DNA of 64,000 bases from Loigolactobacillus coryniformis subsp. coryniformis KCTC 3167 = DSM 20001 (GTDB lineage: Bacteria; Bacillota; Bacilli; Lactobacillales; Lactobacillaceae): assembly GCF_002706425.1 (NCBI RefSeq), contig NZ_CP017713.1, positions 620,001-684,000 on the forward strand. Direction: 5' to 3'. Position 1 is the stretch's first letter. The number at the start of each line of letters is the position of its first letter. Below are positions 1-10,642 of the stretch, in pieces. Position numbers and translations under genes: made by a program. The notes below the pieces were generated by a model. The model searched no databases, was not told where the DNA came from, and saw only the letters and a list, made by a program, of their open reading frames with translations.

Positions 1-1
1 C

Positions 2-1195
2 AATCATCAGTTACGAGCAGCCAGCGTGCGCGAAGCCGCTTTTTTGACTGATTATTGTGCTAGGCATGGCTGGCCACTTTATCAGACCAAGTGGCCAATG
101 GCGGAACATCCAGTACACGGTACTGAGGCGGCGGCACGGGCGTTTCGCTATGCTTATTTTGCTCAGGTCTTACAGCAACAGAAGATTTCAGTATTGCTGA
201 CGGCACATCACGCGGATGATCAGTTAGAGACGCTATTGATGCGTTTAGTGCGTGGTGGTGATATCCAGCAATTAGCGGCGATCGCAACGCAGCGTCCCTT
301 TCACCAGGCAAAGTTGGTGCGACCACTATTACCATTTACGCGGCAACAATTACGTACTTATGTAGCCGCGCGAAAGCTGACTTTTTTCGAGGACGAGACG
401 AACCAAGATCCGCGATTTACGCGTAATCGTTTGCGGCAACGGGTGGTGCCGGTATTGAAACAAATGCAACCATTGGCGGCTGAACATGCGGCCGATTATG
501 TTGTGCAACTGCAACGGTTATTACGGGTAAATCAGCGCCAAATGGATCAGGTTCTAGCTGATTGTGGTGATTTTTTAGCGATTGGCTATCGGGGCGATTT
601 GACTCAGTGGCAGCAATTAGATACTGACGTTCAGTATCTGGCATTGGAGCGACTCTTAACACGTTTGTTGGTGCAACAAGGCATCACGGTTAAGCAGCGG
701 CAAAAAAAAGAATTGCAGCAATTGTTGCAGCATTCGCGCGCGCAGACAACTTTAAATTTAGCCGCTGGTTGGCAATTTGTGAAAAGTTATCAGGCGTTTA
801 CGATCATGCCCGCTACAACAGCAGTGGGCCAAACGAGTTACACCTTGGCACCAGGAGCGACTTGCCAAGTGAACGGGCTGCAAGTGAGTTTACAGGCGGG
901 AACCGCTACTGTATCAGAAGCTGACGATAGTTTAGAGGTTTGGTTAGCATCGGCTGAACTACCGCTAAAAATTCGCCACCGACAACCAGGCGATCGCTTA
1001 TCATTGCGCAATGGTCATCAAAAAATTAACCGAATTTTGATCGATCAAAAAATTCCGCAGCAGCAACGGGACCGCCTGTGGTTGATCACAACGCAGCAAA
1101 ATACCGTACTTTGGCTACTAGATGTGAAAAAATCGCAATTGTTTAACCCGCAACAAACTGATAAAATACATTACAGACTAATTATTAAAAAATAA
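2..1195 (+). CDS. tilS: tRNA(Ile)-lysidine synthase TilS, 5' end cut by window edge
   Basis: Converts C34 of the CAU-anticodon tRNA-Ile to lysidine with ATP and lysine, so that the tRNA reads AUA. The reading frame is open to the first bases of the window and already encodes the family's NHQLR segment there, so the true start and the ATP-binding SGGxDS loop lie upstream. Visible landmarks are the HHADDQLET motif, the RNRLR segment, and the C-terminal lysidine-tRNA-synthetase domain (KIRHRQPGDR, then KKINRILID-like). Stop TAA at 1193-1195. The order tilS-hpt-ftsH is the usual one in lactobacilli. Only the missing N-terminus is uncertain. Confidence 0.95.
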   Translation, partial: NHQLRAASVREAAFLTDYCARHGWPLYQTKWPMAEHPVHGTEAAARAFRYAYFAQVLQQQKISVLLTAHHADDQLETLLMRLVRGGDIQQLAAIATQRPFHQAKLVRPLLPFTRQQLRTYVAARKLTFFEDETNQDPRFTRNRLRQRVVPVLKQMQPLAAEHAADYVVQLQRLLRVNQRQMDQVLADCGDFLAIGYRGDLTQWQQLDTDVQYLALERLLTRLLVQQGITVKQRQKKELQQLLQHSRAQTTLNLAAGWQFVKSYQAFTIMPATTAVGQTSYTLAPGATCQVNGLQVSLQAGTATVSEADDSLEVWLASAELPLKIRHRQPGDRLSLRNGHQKINRILIDQKIPQQQRDRLWLITTQQNTVLWLLDVKKSQLFNPQQTDKIHYRLIIKK

Positions 1196-1218
1196 GGTTG
1201 ATTGCCTGTGTTTATGGT

Positions 1219-1255
1219 AAGCTGTTTGTTGAGTACTACTGCTAATAAACAGCTT
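1219..1255 (+). other. Stem-loop between tilS and hpt
   Basis: A perfect 9-bp inverted repeat (AAGCTGTTT / AAACAGCTT) encloses a 19-nt loop. No run of T follows, so it is not a standard terminator. It could be an operator or an mRNA-processing or stability element upstream of hpt. Function unknown. Confidence 0.5.
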
Positions 1256-1343
1256 AAATGTGTCTAGAAATAGTGTGAAAAAGATACTGTCTCAAAATGG
1301 ACAATTAAGGCGCAACTAGTGTAAATTGGAGAGGAGTTTACTG

Positions 1344-1886
1344 ATGCATCAGGATATTGAAAGTATTCTGTACGATCAAGAAGCAATTGCCCAAGTAACC
1401 GCGCGCTTAGGACAACAATTGACCACTGATTATGCAGGAAAAAATCCACTGGTGATCTGTGTTTTAAAGGGTGCGATGCTATTTATGGCGGATCTTGTCC
1501 GGCAGATCGATACGCATTTAGAGATGGATTTCTTAGATGTTTCCAGTTATCAAGGTGGTACAGAGTCGACTGGTGAGGTCAAGATCATTAAGGATCTTGA
1601 TACGCCGATCAAGGATCGTGACGTTTTGATTGTGGAAGATATTGTGGATACGGGACGCACTTTGAATTATTTGGTTGACCTACTTAAGTATCGTCAAGCT
1701 AAATCAGTTAAGATCTGTACTTTATTGAATAAGCCAGAGACCCGTGTTGTTCCTGTTGAAGCAGACTATGTCGGTTTTAAGGTGCCTAATGCCTTTTTAG
1801 TTGGTTATGGTCTAGATTATGCTGAACAATACCGTAACTTACCGTACATTGGTATTTTAAAAGCTTCAGTTTACCAAAATAAATAA
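1344..1886 (+). CDS. hpt: Hypoxanthine phosphoribosyltransferase
   Basis: Salvages hypoxanthine/guanine with PRPP to IMP/GMP in the cytosol. The 180-residue product has the family landmarks: [14 protein letters not shown] near residues 35-50 and the PRPP loop [11 protein letters not shown] near residue 100. The start was chosen as ATG 1344 because GAGAGGAG lies 5 nt upstream; the in-frame TTG at 1326 would place the ribosome binding site inside the gene. Lies between tilS and ftsH as in most Firmicutes. No clear terminator follows. Confidence 0.96.
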   Translation: MHQDIESILYDQEAIAQVTARLGQQLTTDYAGKNPLVICVLKGAMLFMADLVRQIDTHLEMDFLDVSSYQGGTESTGEVKIIKDLDTPIKDRDVLIVEDIVDTGRTLNYLVDLLKYRQAKSVKICTLLNKPETRVVPVEADYVGFKVPNAFLVGYGLDYAEQYRNLPYIGILKASVYQNK

Positions 1887-2039
1887 AGCATTTTTAGTGT
1901 CACACGGTAGTGATTCGTACATAAAAGGTTGAACGATCATAATCTTGGTAGATCACTGCACAAACTGATACTAAGCTGGTGCATAAAATCTGAATGCTTT
2001 TCCAAACCAACTCTGGTTTAAGCCCTGTATTTGCAGAAA

Positions 2040-2070
2040 ATCAGTACGTCAATACTGATGAAATTCATCA
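2040..2070. promoter_or_regulatory. Two adjacent inverted repeats upstream of the ftsH promoter
   Basis: ATCAGTA-CGTCAA-TACTGAT (2040-2059) is a perfect 7-bp inverted repeat. It is directly followed, with overlap, by the palindrome TGATGAA-A-TTCATCA (2056-2070). Both sit just upstream of the CtsR box and could be binding sites for an additional regulator. No known operator was recognised. Confidence 0.4.
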
Positions 2071-2081
2071 AACGAAATAAT

Positions 2082-2109
2082 AGTCAATGAAAGTCAAATA
2101 TGCTATTAT
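2082..2109 (+). promoter_or_regulatory. ftsH promoter with CtsR box
   Basis: Two direct heptads, AGTCAAT (2082-2088) and AGTCAAA (2092-2098), are separated by three bases. This matches the CtsR operator consensus (RGTCAAA-NAN-RGTCAAA) with one mismatch. The box overlaps the -35 region (TAGTCA, 2081-2086), 17 nt from a TATTAT -10 (2104-2109), so a bound repressor would block RNA polymerase. A hairpin (AAATGATA/TATCATTT, 2119-2142) follows in the 5' UTR. ftsH is an established CtsR-regulon member in Lactobacillus plantarum. Confidence 0.75.
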
Positions 2110-2179
2110 CAATAACTGAAATGATATGACAAGGTATCATTTTTAAATCGAAATAGTAATTTGGAAACGGAGGTCACGT

Positions 2180-4330
2180 ATGAATAATAAGCGAAATGGA
2201 CTTTTTCGCAATAGTCTGTTTTATATTGTTATTTTCCTAAGTTTGATTGGGATCATTTACTTCTTCTCAAACGGGCAGTCAAATTCGCAGTCTAAAGAAT
2301 TACAGTCTAGTGAATTTATTAGCCAATTAAGAAATAACAAGATCAAAGACTTTAGTGTACAGCCAAATAATGGTGTCTATAAGATCACCGGTGACTATCG
2401 CAAAGCGCAAAAAGTTTCCTCAAATAGCGGCGGTTTTGGTTTAGTGCCAAATTCGAAGACAAGTGTTAAGAGCTTTACAACAGTCATGTTGGATAGCGAT
2501 TCACAAGTAGCACAAGTCGTTCGTTTAGCTGAAAAGAATAATATTAAGATGGATACCAAGGCTGAAGAGTCAAGTGGTTTCTGGATTCAAATTTTGTTGT
2601 ACGCTCTACCATTAGTGATGATCATTTTCTTCTTCTACATGATGATGGGTCAAGCTGGTCAAGGTGGCGGCAACAACCGGGTCATGAACTTTGGTAAATC
2701 CAAGGTCAAACCTGCCGATAAAAAAGCTAATAAAGTTCGTTTCTCTGATGTGGCCGGTGCCGAAGAAGAGAAACAAGAATTGGTTGAAGTCGTTGAATTC
2801 TTGAAGGATCCACGTAAGTTCGTCTCCCTAGGTGCCCGCATACCGGCAGGTGTCTTGTTGGAGGGTCCTCCTGGTACTGGTAAAACTTTGCTGGCTAAAG
2901 CAGTTGCCGGTGAAGCTGGCGTTCCGTTCTACTCGATCTCAGGCTCTGACTTCGTTGAAATGTTCGTCGGTGTTGGTGCTAGCCGTGTTCGTGACTTGTT
3001 TGAACAAGCCAAGAAGAGTGCGCCAGCAATTATCTTCATTGATGAAATTGATGCCGTTGGTCGTAAGCGTGGTAATGGCATGGGTGGCGGTCACGATGAA
3101 CGTGAACAAACCTTAAACCAATTGTTAGTTGAACTTGATGGTTTTACCGGTAGTGAAGGGGTTATCGTCATTGCGGCAACTAACCGTTCTGATGTCCTTG
3201 ATCCAGCCTTACTTCGTCCCGGCCGTTTTGACCGTAAGATTTTGGTCGGCAGTCCTGACGTTAAAGGCCGTGAAGCTATTTTGAAAGTACATGCTAAGAA
3301 TAAGCCATTGGCCGATGATGTTGATTTGAAGGTTTTGGCTAAGACGACACCAGGTTTTGTTGGTGCTGATCTGGAAAACTTATTGAACGAAGCGGCTTTA
3401 GTTGCGGCTCGCCGTGATAAGAAGAAGATCGACGCTGCTGATGTTGATGAAGCTGAAGATCGGGTGATCGCTGGTCCTGCTAAGCGTGATCGTGTTATCA
3501 GTCCTAAAGAACGTAATATGGTGGCTTTCCATGAAGCTGGCCATACGATCGTTGGTTTAGTCTTAAGTGATTCACGTGTCGTTCGTAAAGTAACCATCGT
3601 ACCACGTGGCCGCGCAGGCGGTTATGCAATCATGTTGCCACGTGAAGATCAATTCTTGATGACTAAGAAAGAATTGACTGAACAAATCGTTGGTTTGCTT
3701 GGTGGACGGACGGCCGAAGAAATTATTTTCGGTACTCAATCAACTGGGGCTTCTAATGACTTTGAACAGGCAACCCAATTAGCACGAGCAATGGTGACTC
3801 AATACGGGATGAGCGCTAAATTAGGTGACATTCAGTATGAAGGTCCCGCAATGCAGCAAACAGAATTTGGCGTTCGACCATATTCTGAAGCAACTGCAAC
3901 TGCAATTGATGATGAAGTTCGTCGAATTATGAACGAAGCACATCAACAAGCTTACGAAATTATTCAAGCACATCGAGATCAGCATAAGTTGATTGCTGAA
4001 GAATTGCTCAAGCGCGAAACCTTGAATGAAAAACAAATTCTCAGCTTGTTCAACACTGGTGAAATGCCCGATGAAGCTGGTACGGAAGAATTTCCAAGTG
4101 AAAAGGCAGCAACTTTTGAACAATCCAAGCAAGAATTGGAACGTCAAGATGCTGAAAAACAAGTGAAAGATAAGCAAAATACCGATGGTTCTGATTCAGC
4201 AACAGCACAATCAGATGATTCGGCTGCAACTGCTGACTCAACCGCTGCTGATTCTGCGTCCGCACAATCTGACGTTGCTTCTAACGCCGATTCAGCTGAC
4301 TCGCAATCAGATGACGATCATAATGCATAA
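2180..4330 (+). CDS. ftsH: ATP-dependent membrane zinc metalloprotease FtsH
   Basis: Membrane-anchored AAA+ protease that degrades misassembled membrane proteins and short-lived regulators. The 716 residues run in order: TM1 (about 12-30), an extracellular domain, TM2 (about 135-155), Walker A GPPGTGKT (about 229), Walker B IIFIDEID (about 285), second region of homology ([18 protein letters not shown]), and zinc site HEAGH (about 450). The last roughly 70 residues are a low-complexity Ser/Asp/Ala-rich acidic tail, common in lactobacillar FtsH and probably disordered. ATG 2180 follows GGAGGT. Expression is likely heat-induced through the CtsR box upstream. Confidence 0.98.
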   Translation: MNNKRNGLFRNSLFYIVIFLSLIGIIYFFSNGQSNSQSKELQSSEFISQLRNNKIKDFSVQPNNGVYKITGDYRKAQKVSSNSGGFGLVPNSKTSVKSFTTVMLDSDSQVAQVVRLAEKNNIKMDTKAEESSGFWIQILLYALPLVMIIFFFYMMMGQAGQGGGNNRVMNFGKSKVKPADKKANKVRFSDVAGAEEEKQELVEVVEFLKDPRKFVSLGARIPAGVLLEGPPGTGKTLLAKAVAGEAGVPFYSISGSDFVEMFVGVGASRVRDLFEQAKKSAPAIIFIDEIDAVGRKRGNGMGGGHDEREQTLNQLLVELDGFTGSEGVIVIAATNRSDVLDPALLRPGRFDRKILVGSPDVKGREAILKVHAKNKPLADDVDLKVLAKTTPGFVGADLENLLNEAALVAARRDKKKIDAADVDEAEDRVIAGPAKRDRVISPKERNMVAFHEAGHTIVGLVLSDSRVVRKVTIVPRGRAGGYAIMLPREDQFLMTKKELTEQIVGLLGGRTAEEIIFGTQSTGASNDFEQATQLARAMVTQYGMSAKLGDIQYEGPAMQQTEFGVRPYSEATATAIDDEVRRIMNEAHQQAYEIIQAHRDQHKLIAEELLKRETLNEKQILSLFNTGEMPDEAGTEEFPSEKAATFEQSKQELERQDAEKQVKDKQNTDGSDSATAQSDDSAATADSTAADSASAQSDVASNADSADSQSDDDHNA

Positions 4331-4334
4331 AACA

Positions 4335-4369
4335 AAGGGCTGGAGCAAATGTTCCGGCCCTTCGTTTCG
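4335..4369 (+). terminator. Hairpin after ftsH
   Basis: AAGGGCTGGA pairs with TCCGGCCCTT (10 bp, one G-U) around an 8-nt loop. The following U-tract is weak (CGTTTCGT), so termination may be partial and allow readthrough into hslO, which starts about 40 nt downstream. Confidence 0.6.
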
Positions 4370-4408
4370 TAAAAAATTTACAATAAAATAAGGGAGCGCG
4401 ATTAACGA

Positions 4409-5290
4409 ATGCGTGATTATTTAGTTAAAAGTATGGCTTACCATGGTACGGTGCGTGCTTTTGCAGTCGATGCCAGTGGCGTTGTTGCCGAAGCACAACG
4501 GCGTCATGGAACGTGGAGCGCTTCATCTGCAGCACTTGGCCGCACACTGGTGGCAACATTGTTAATGAGTACTGCCGGCCTACAAGATGAACAAAAAATG
4601 ACAGTTAAAGTACTGGGCAACGGTCCGGCTGGCGCCATCGTTGCTGATGGTAACGCTCATGGTACAGTAAAAGGGTATATTCAAAATCCTCATGTACATT
4701 TACCACTGAACGAAAAAAAGCATATTGATGTCCGGGGTGCAGTTGGGACTGCTGGTACGATCGCAGTCACTAAAGATCTAGGCCTAGCCCAACCATTTAC
4801 CGGACAAACCCCGATCGTTTCTGGTGAACTCGGTGATGACTTTACTTACTACATGGCGAGTTCAGAACAGATTCCTTCAGCAGTTGGCGTGTCTGTATTT
4901 GTGAATCCAGATAACACCATCGAAGTTGCTGGCGGTTTTCTGATTGAAATGATGCCTGGTGCGGATGATGAAGTTGCGGCCGACTTAGAGGCTAAGCTAA
5001 AAACAATTCCTTTGGTTTCGGAATCGTTACGCCAAGGAAAAACGCCGGAAATGATTTTACAGGAGATTTTTGGGACCGACTTGGAAATCCTAGACACATT
5101 GCCGGTTGCGTTTAAATGTGATTGCTCCAAAGCGCGTTTTGGTAAATCGATCGCAGCATTGAAACCAACCGAAATTCAAGCAATGATCGATGAAGATCAT
5201 GGTGCAGAAGCAGTTTGTCAGTTCTGTGGGACTAAGTATCAATTTAGTGCTGCGGAGTTACAAACACTTAAAGATAACTACGAAGGATAG
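4409..5290 (+). CDS. hslO: Redox-regulated chaperone Hsp33
   Basis: A holdase chaperone activated when oxidation releases zinc from four cysteines. The C-terminus carries those cysteines as CxC (KCDCSK, near residue 236) and CxxC (CQFCG, near residue 270). The 293-residue length and the N-terminal RAFAVDASGVVAEAQRRH stretch are typical. ATG 4409 follows AGGGAG. It sits between ftsH and dusB, the usual lactobacillar order, consistent with a proteostasis/translation cluster. Confidence 0.97.
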   Translation: MRDYLVKSMAYHGTVRAFAVDASGVVAEAQRRHGTWSASSAALGRTLVATLLMSTAGLQDEQKMTVKVLGNGPAGAIVADGNAHGTVKGYIQNPHVHLPLNEKKHIDVRGAVGTAGTIAVTKDLGLAQPFTGQTPIVSGELGDDFTYYMASSEQIPSAVGVSVFVNPDNTIEVAGGFLIEMMPGADDEVAADLEAKLKTIPLVSESLRQGKTPEMILQEIFGTDLEILDTLPVAFKCDCSKARFGKSIAALKPTEIQAMIDEDHGAEAVCQFCGTKYQFSAAELQTLKDNYEG

Positions 5291-5300
5291 ATGTAAGCTA

Positions 5301-5332
5301 GATGCGGCCAATCAATGGTCGCATCTTTTTTT
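5301..5332 (+). terminator. Rho-independent terminator after hslO
   Basis: GATGCGGCC pairs with GGTCGCATC (one G-U) around a short loop and is followed by seven T residues. Confidence 0.9.
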
Positions 5333-5374
5333 CTGAAACAAGCGAGCTAGTCGGTTTTCGTTGGTGGTGATTTG

Positions 5375-5383
5375 TGCTATGAT
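5375..5383 (+). promoter_or_regulatory. Extended -10 promoter for dusB
   Basis: TGC-TATGAT is an extended -10 with a poor -35 (TTTTCG 17 nt upstream). It would start the transcript near 5390, giving a leader of about 195 nt ahead of dusB. Confidence 0.55.
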
Positions 5384-5431
5384 ACAAAAGATGTTTCTGA
5401 AAAAAGTGCGTAGGTACTTTGAATAATGAAT

Positions 5432-5557
5432 GCGTAGAAATGTGGTGCAAAAAGCAGTTCACGCTACTTAACAACTCTAGTCAACGCTCCGCTGAAGCGT
5501 ATCTTATGTCTAAGTCCGGTTAAGTGCCGTGATCTAAACGCTTTTTGCCTCACGCTG
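5432..5557 (+). ncRNA. Candidate structured leader RNA upstream of dusB
   Basis: The two halves of this stretch are complementary over a long imperfect helix: GCAAAAAGC (5447-5455) with GCTTTTTGC (5540-5548), TCACG (5459-5463) with CGTGA (5528-5532), and ACTTAAC (5466-5472) with GTTAAGT (5519-5525). An outer GCGT/ACGC pair (5432-5435 with 5552-5555) can extend it. Inside is a hairpin ACGCT-CCGCTGA-AGCGT (5484-5500). No known RNA family was recognised (no SRP, 6S, T-box or riboswitch signature). It could be a cis-acting leader or a separate small RNA. Confidence 0.5.
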
Positions 5558-5585
5558 AATTTTATTTAAAAGGTGGTCAATTAAA

Positions 5586-6584
5586 ATGGAATGGCAGATC
5601 GGTAATGTTAAGATTCCCAATCAAGTTGTCGTTGCACCAATGGCGGGCATCACAAACGCCGCTTTCCGAGTGATTTGTCGGCAGTTTGGTGCAGGCTTAG
5701 TGGTTTGTGAAATGATCAGTGATCGCGGGATTCTACATCACAATACAAAAACGTTAAGCATGTTGTTCGTTGATCCAACGGAACATCCGGTTAGTGTGCA
5801 GATTTTTGGTGGGACGAAGGAAACCTTGGTTGAAGCAGCTAAGTTTGTTGATCAGCATACCGGTGCCGATATTATTGATATCAATATGGGTTGCCCAGTC
5901 AATAAAGTTGTGAAAACTGATGCTGGCGCACGCTGGTTGCTTGATCCGAATAAAGTGTATGAGATGGTTTCTGCCGTAACGGCTGCAGTGAGCAAGCCAG
6001 TTACCGTGAAAATGCGGACTGGTTGGGATGAAGATCATATTTACGCAGTTAAAAATGCTATGGCTGCTGAAAAAGCTGGTGCCGCAGCACTCGCAATGCA
6101 CGGTCGGACCCGTAAACAAATGTATAGTGGCCACGCTGATTGGAATATTTTAAAAGATGTGCGCGACCATATTTCAATTCCGTTTATGGGGAATGGCGAT
6201 GTGCGCACACCAGAAGATGCAAAACGGATGCTGGATGAAGTCGGTGCAACCGCAGTGATGATCGGCCGGGCTGCCTTAGGCAATCCGTGGATCTTGAAAC
6301 AGACGGCAGAATATTTGGATGACGGTATTCTTTTGCCACAACCAACGCCACGGCAAAAAATTGCTACAGCTAAAGCACATTTGCATCGTTTAGTTGAATT
6401 AAAAGGTGAACACACTGGGGTACACGAATTTCGGACTTCCTCTGCTTATTATTTGAAGGGGATTGCGCGAGCAGCTAAAACAAAGGTAGCGGTCAATCAG
6501 GCTGAGACTGAAGCTGAAGTTGATACGATCTTTGATGATTTCGTTGAACAAACCGAAGCACGTGAGTTGGAACGGGCTAAATAA
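5586..6584 (+). CDS. dusB: tRNA-dihydrouridine synthase DusB
   Basis: FMN-dependent reduction of uridine to dihydrouridine in tRNA D-loops. The 332-residue TIM barrel shows APMAGITNAAFR at the N-terminus, the catalytic-cysteine segment DINMGCPVNKVVK (near residue 100), KMRTGWD, AMHGRTRKQMYSG and the flavin-phosphate segment GNGDV...MIGRAALGNPW. ATG 5586 follows AGGTGG. lysS lies 85 nt downstream with no terminator between them, so the two are probably co-transcribed. Confidence 0.96.
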   Translation: MEWQIGNVKIPNQVVVAPMAGITNAAFRVICRQFGAGLVVCEMISDRGILHHNTKTLSMLFVDPTEHPVSVQIFGGTKETLVEAAKFVDQHTGADIIDINMGCPVNKVVKTDAGARWLLDPNKVYEMVSAVTAAVSKPVTVKMRTGWDEDHIYAVKNAMAAEKAGAAALAMHGRTRKQMYSGHADWNILKDVRDHISIPFMGNGDVRTPEDAKRMLDEVGATAVMIGRAALGNPWILKQTAEYLDDGILLPQPTPRQKIATAKAHLHRLVELKGEHTGVHEFRTSSAYYLKGIARAAKTKVAVNQAETEAEVDTIFDDFVEQTEARELERAK

Positions 6585-6654
6585 ACGGTAAAAACCAAAA
6601 TGGGCTTGCAATTTAAAGCTTAAATCGGCAAAATATAGATATGTATGACGTTGA

Positions 6655-8193
<1,539 letters not shown>

Positions 8194-8300
8194 TTAGATT
8201 GACGAATATATGGTTATAAGGTTAGTGGACACAAGCTACCTTGGGTAACATGCTTTTACTATATTATGTGGAAAGCTAAAAAAGAGTCGCGATATAAATA

Positions 8301-9777
8301 GGCTCTTTGTCAAATCCTGTTGATGAATAGCTTTTACAGAGTTGAAAGTCATGCGACTTTCAACTCTGTTTTTTTCATTGGTTTTGTTCTCATTTGCCGT
8401 AACTTAATACGTGAAATCATATGATGGTAATTACGGAATCCAAATGCTGTGCGTTGAATTTGTTTAATCATTCGATTCATGCCTTCGACTGGGCCATTCG
8501 TATAGTCCGATTCACTGGCGTTGAGTACAACCACTAAGTTCTTTTTGAACGTTTGAAACACTGCTTTCATGTAGGGACTTATATTTTGATTTGTATATAG
8601 ATCTTCCACAAGCTTGTCTTTGTCTTGATTCTTAAGGTTTTCCATGATGCTTTGCATCGACTCGTACGATGCTTTAAGTTCTTCGTTAATTGTCAGTCCT
8701 TGTTCTACACGTTCTAGTTGTGTGAGTTGTTTTCGCAGGTGTCGGTCATAAAAGACATGTTCCTCATCTAGATTTCCGGCATACTTCAAATAAAGCCGTC
8801 AGGCGAACTTTAACGTGCGATATTCATAGGATCTTTTATTGTACTTTTTCATGGTTTGCACCCGAGTTTGATTAAAAGCTCGAGTCATCATTGCAACGAT
8901 GTGAAAGCGGTCGATCACAATTTTTGCCTGCGGAAACATTGCCTTGGCAATGTCTTGATAGTAACTATTTAGATCTACGGTAACTGTTTTGACACGTGCT
9001 CGAACACTTGCTGGAAATTGTTTAAAATAATCAGTAATACTTTGCTTGAATCGGTCTGGCAGAATTTGTTGAATTTCGTGCTCACCAGCGCCATTAATAC
9101 AGATGAAATGGAGCCGACCACCAATTCCTCTAAATTCATCCATGGCGAGATGAACCGGTAGATAGTTAAGATTTCTGCGAAATAAGTCATCATAGTTGTC
9201 TAAGTAACGACAGACAGTGCTAGCTGATATGCCGGCATCGATCGCAATGCTAGCTTGAGTGCGGTCGTCTTGTAGACTCATAAACACTTTCTGACGCGTG
9301 GCTCGGGAGATACAACAGTACTTGTCTACCACATCAGAAGTAGCCATAAACGACGCTTTACAATTACGACAAATGACGCGTTCTTTATGGAGTTCTAAAT
9401 AAACTGGTTCACTCGCATTCGCTGCCAGATAGGTCACGCGTGATACGTAGTGTCCATTATGACTTAGCTCGCAAAAGCCACAGTTAGCGCAATGTTTCTG
9501 GTCGAACTTAACCGTGGCTATATATACTTTTGCGCGCTTAGCTTTAATCACTTGATAGTTATATTTGTAAAAAACTACATTTGGGTCTTTAATACTGAGC
9601 GCAAATTTTATATTATTATCTACAGGGTCCATAAGTTTTCACGTCCTTTAAAAAAGATGCTGTAGTGGGTGGATTTTTTAGGTGCGAGGCTTACGGGCCT
9701 TTTTTATTTTGCACTAAAAAATCCTGCTAATAGATTACCATGTTAAGTAAGCTATCAACAGGAAAAAGTATAGAACC
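8301..9777 (-). mobile_element. ISL3-family insertion sequence, copy 1 (1477 bp)
   Basis: The outer ends are GGCTCTTTGTC... (8301) and the complement of GGTTCTATAC... (9777). They form imperfect terminal inverted repeats that both contain TCCTGTTGAT. The element is flanked by the exact 8-bp direct repeat TATAAATA (8293-8300 and 9778-9785), the size expected for ISL3 elements. It is almost identical to the copy at 30360-31835; I noticed only a few differences, among them one nonsense change and one A-run indel. The near-identity and intact target duplication suggest recent transposition. Confidence 0.93.
8349..9632 (-). pseudogene. ISL3 transposase with premature stop
   Basis: The product starts at ATG 9632 and matches the intact 423-residue transposase of the second copy up to residue 277. 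There the Trp codon TGG has become TGA (plus-strand TCA, 8799-8801), and the rest continues in the same frame. The lost part carries the terminal Glu of the DDE triad (GPVEGMNRM). Near the 3' end a run of A is one longer than in copy 2, which shifts the last residues. The N-terminal zinc-finger-like CxxC pairs and the first two DDE aspartates remain. Movement would need transposase from the other copy. Confidence 0.9.
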
Positions 9778-9847
9778 TATAAATATATGTCGCGGCTCTT
9801 TTTGTACTGAAAAACCAGCTAAGTCGTTGAACTTAACTGGCTTTATT

Positions 9848-10642
9848 TTAGTCGGTGAGATAGATTTTCTTCAGATCGGTAATGTCTTGGGAGCTCAGTT
9901 GCAAGTAATCGTGTAAATAACCGGATAGCGAACCAGCTAGTTCATTGATCGTTGTCCAAGCTGTTTCTAAGTATTCAGGATAAACGGACATTAAATCACG
10001 CACGCCAGCAACCTGTGCCGCAGTTATTCCCGGATAAGCCTCAACTTGCGCCATATTAAGTGCAAATTGTTGGGCGGATGCTTGCTGTGTGAGTAGATAA
10101 TCTGCAGTGATCTGCGTCAATGGAACGCCTAAAGCGCCAAGAAATAACGCTGCACCAATTCCAGTACGATCTTTACCTGCAGTGCAGTGGAAGAGTAAAC
10201 TACGCTCAGCGGCCTCATTAGATAGTAAATAAGCAAAGAATTGACGGTAGGTCTGTTGTGCATGAGCATCGCTAATTAGATTGCGATAGACCTGGATCAT
10301 CTGCTTATGACCGTCAGGATCGCGACGCAATTCGTTTAGCAGCGCTTGCGGTGCAATTGAATTTTTAGTTTCATCGATTGCAAAAACGGGTAAGAATTGA
10401 TAGCGACTTTTTGCAGGGACTCGATCTGGTGCAGCTGCTTTTTCTTCTGGCGAACGGAAGTCGATGATTAGCTGTAGCCCATATTCGTTGAGCCAGTTTA
10501 GATCAGCATCACTAAGATCATTAAGTTGTGCGGCCCGAATCACTTTGTGCCACTTTACTTGTTGGCCGGAAATTGTCTGATAACCACCAAGTTCGCGGAA
10601 GTTATAACCTTTTTCTAGTGGTAAAATGCGCGGATAACTCAT
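9848..10642 (-). CDS. Tyrosine/dual-specificity protein phosphatase
   Basis: A 264-residue protein of the family of secreted or cytosolic bacterial tyrosine phosphatases (MptpB/LipA-like, 'tyrosine-protein phosphatase' in lactobacilli). The P-loop HCTAGKDRTG supplies the nucleophilic Cys and phosphate-binding Arg (near residue 153). The N-terminal NFRELGGY and the FRS/EE general-acid region are typical. There is no signal peptide or membrane segment. Its substrate is not predictable; related enzymes act on phosphotyrosine and sometimes phosphoinositides. Start ATG 10642 follows AGGTG. It converges on lysS. Confidence 0.88.
   Translation of the reverse strand: MSYPRILPLEKGYNFRELGGYQTISGQQVKWHKVIRAAQLNDLSDADLNWLNEYGLQLIIDFRSPEEKAAAPDRVPAKSRYQFLPVFAIDETKNSIAPQALLNELRRDPDGHKQMIQVYRNLISDAHAQQTYRQFFAYLLSNEAAERSLLFHCTAGKDRTGIGAALFLGALGVPLTQITADYLLTQQASAQQFALNMAQVEAYPGITAAQVAGVRDLMSVYPEYLETAWTTINELAGSLSGYLHDYLQLSSQDITDLKKIYLTD

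Larger units (their letters stand above)
8278..9806. terminator. Bidirectional lysS/phosphatase terminator, split by an insertion sequence
   Basis: With the element and one 8-bp duplication removed, the flanks join into a hairpin. Its left arm AAAAAGAGTCGCGA ends at the duplication and its right arm TCGCGGCTCTTTTT follows the second copy, closing a loop of about 12 nt. It would have an A-run upstream and a T-run downstream, so it served both convergent genes. In the present sequence the arms are separated by about 1.5 kb. Confidence 0.75.

Noticed and set aside
5432-5557. SRP (4.5S) RNA or 6S RNA before dusB
   Set aside because: No GGAA apical domain of SRP RNA and too short, without the central bubble expected of 6S.
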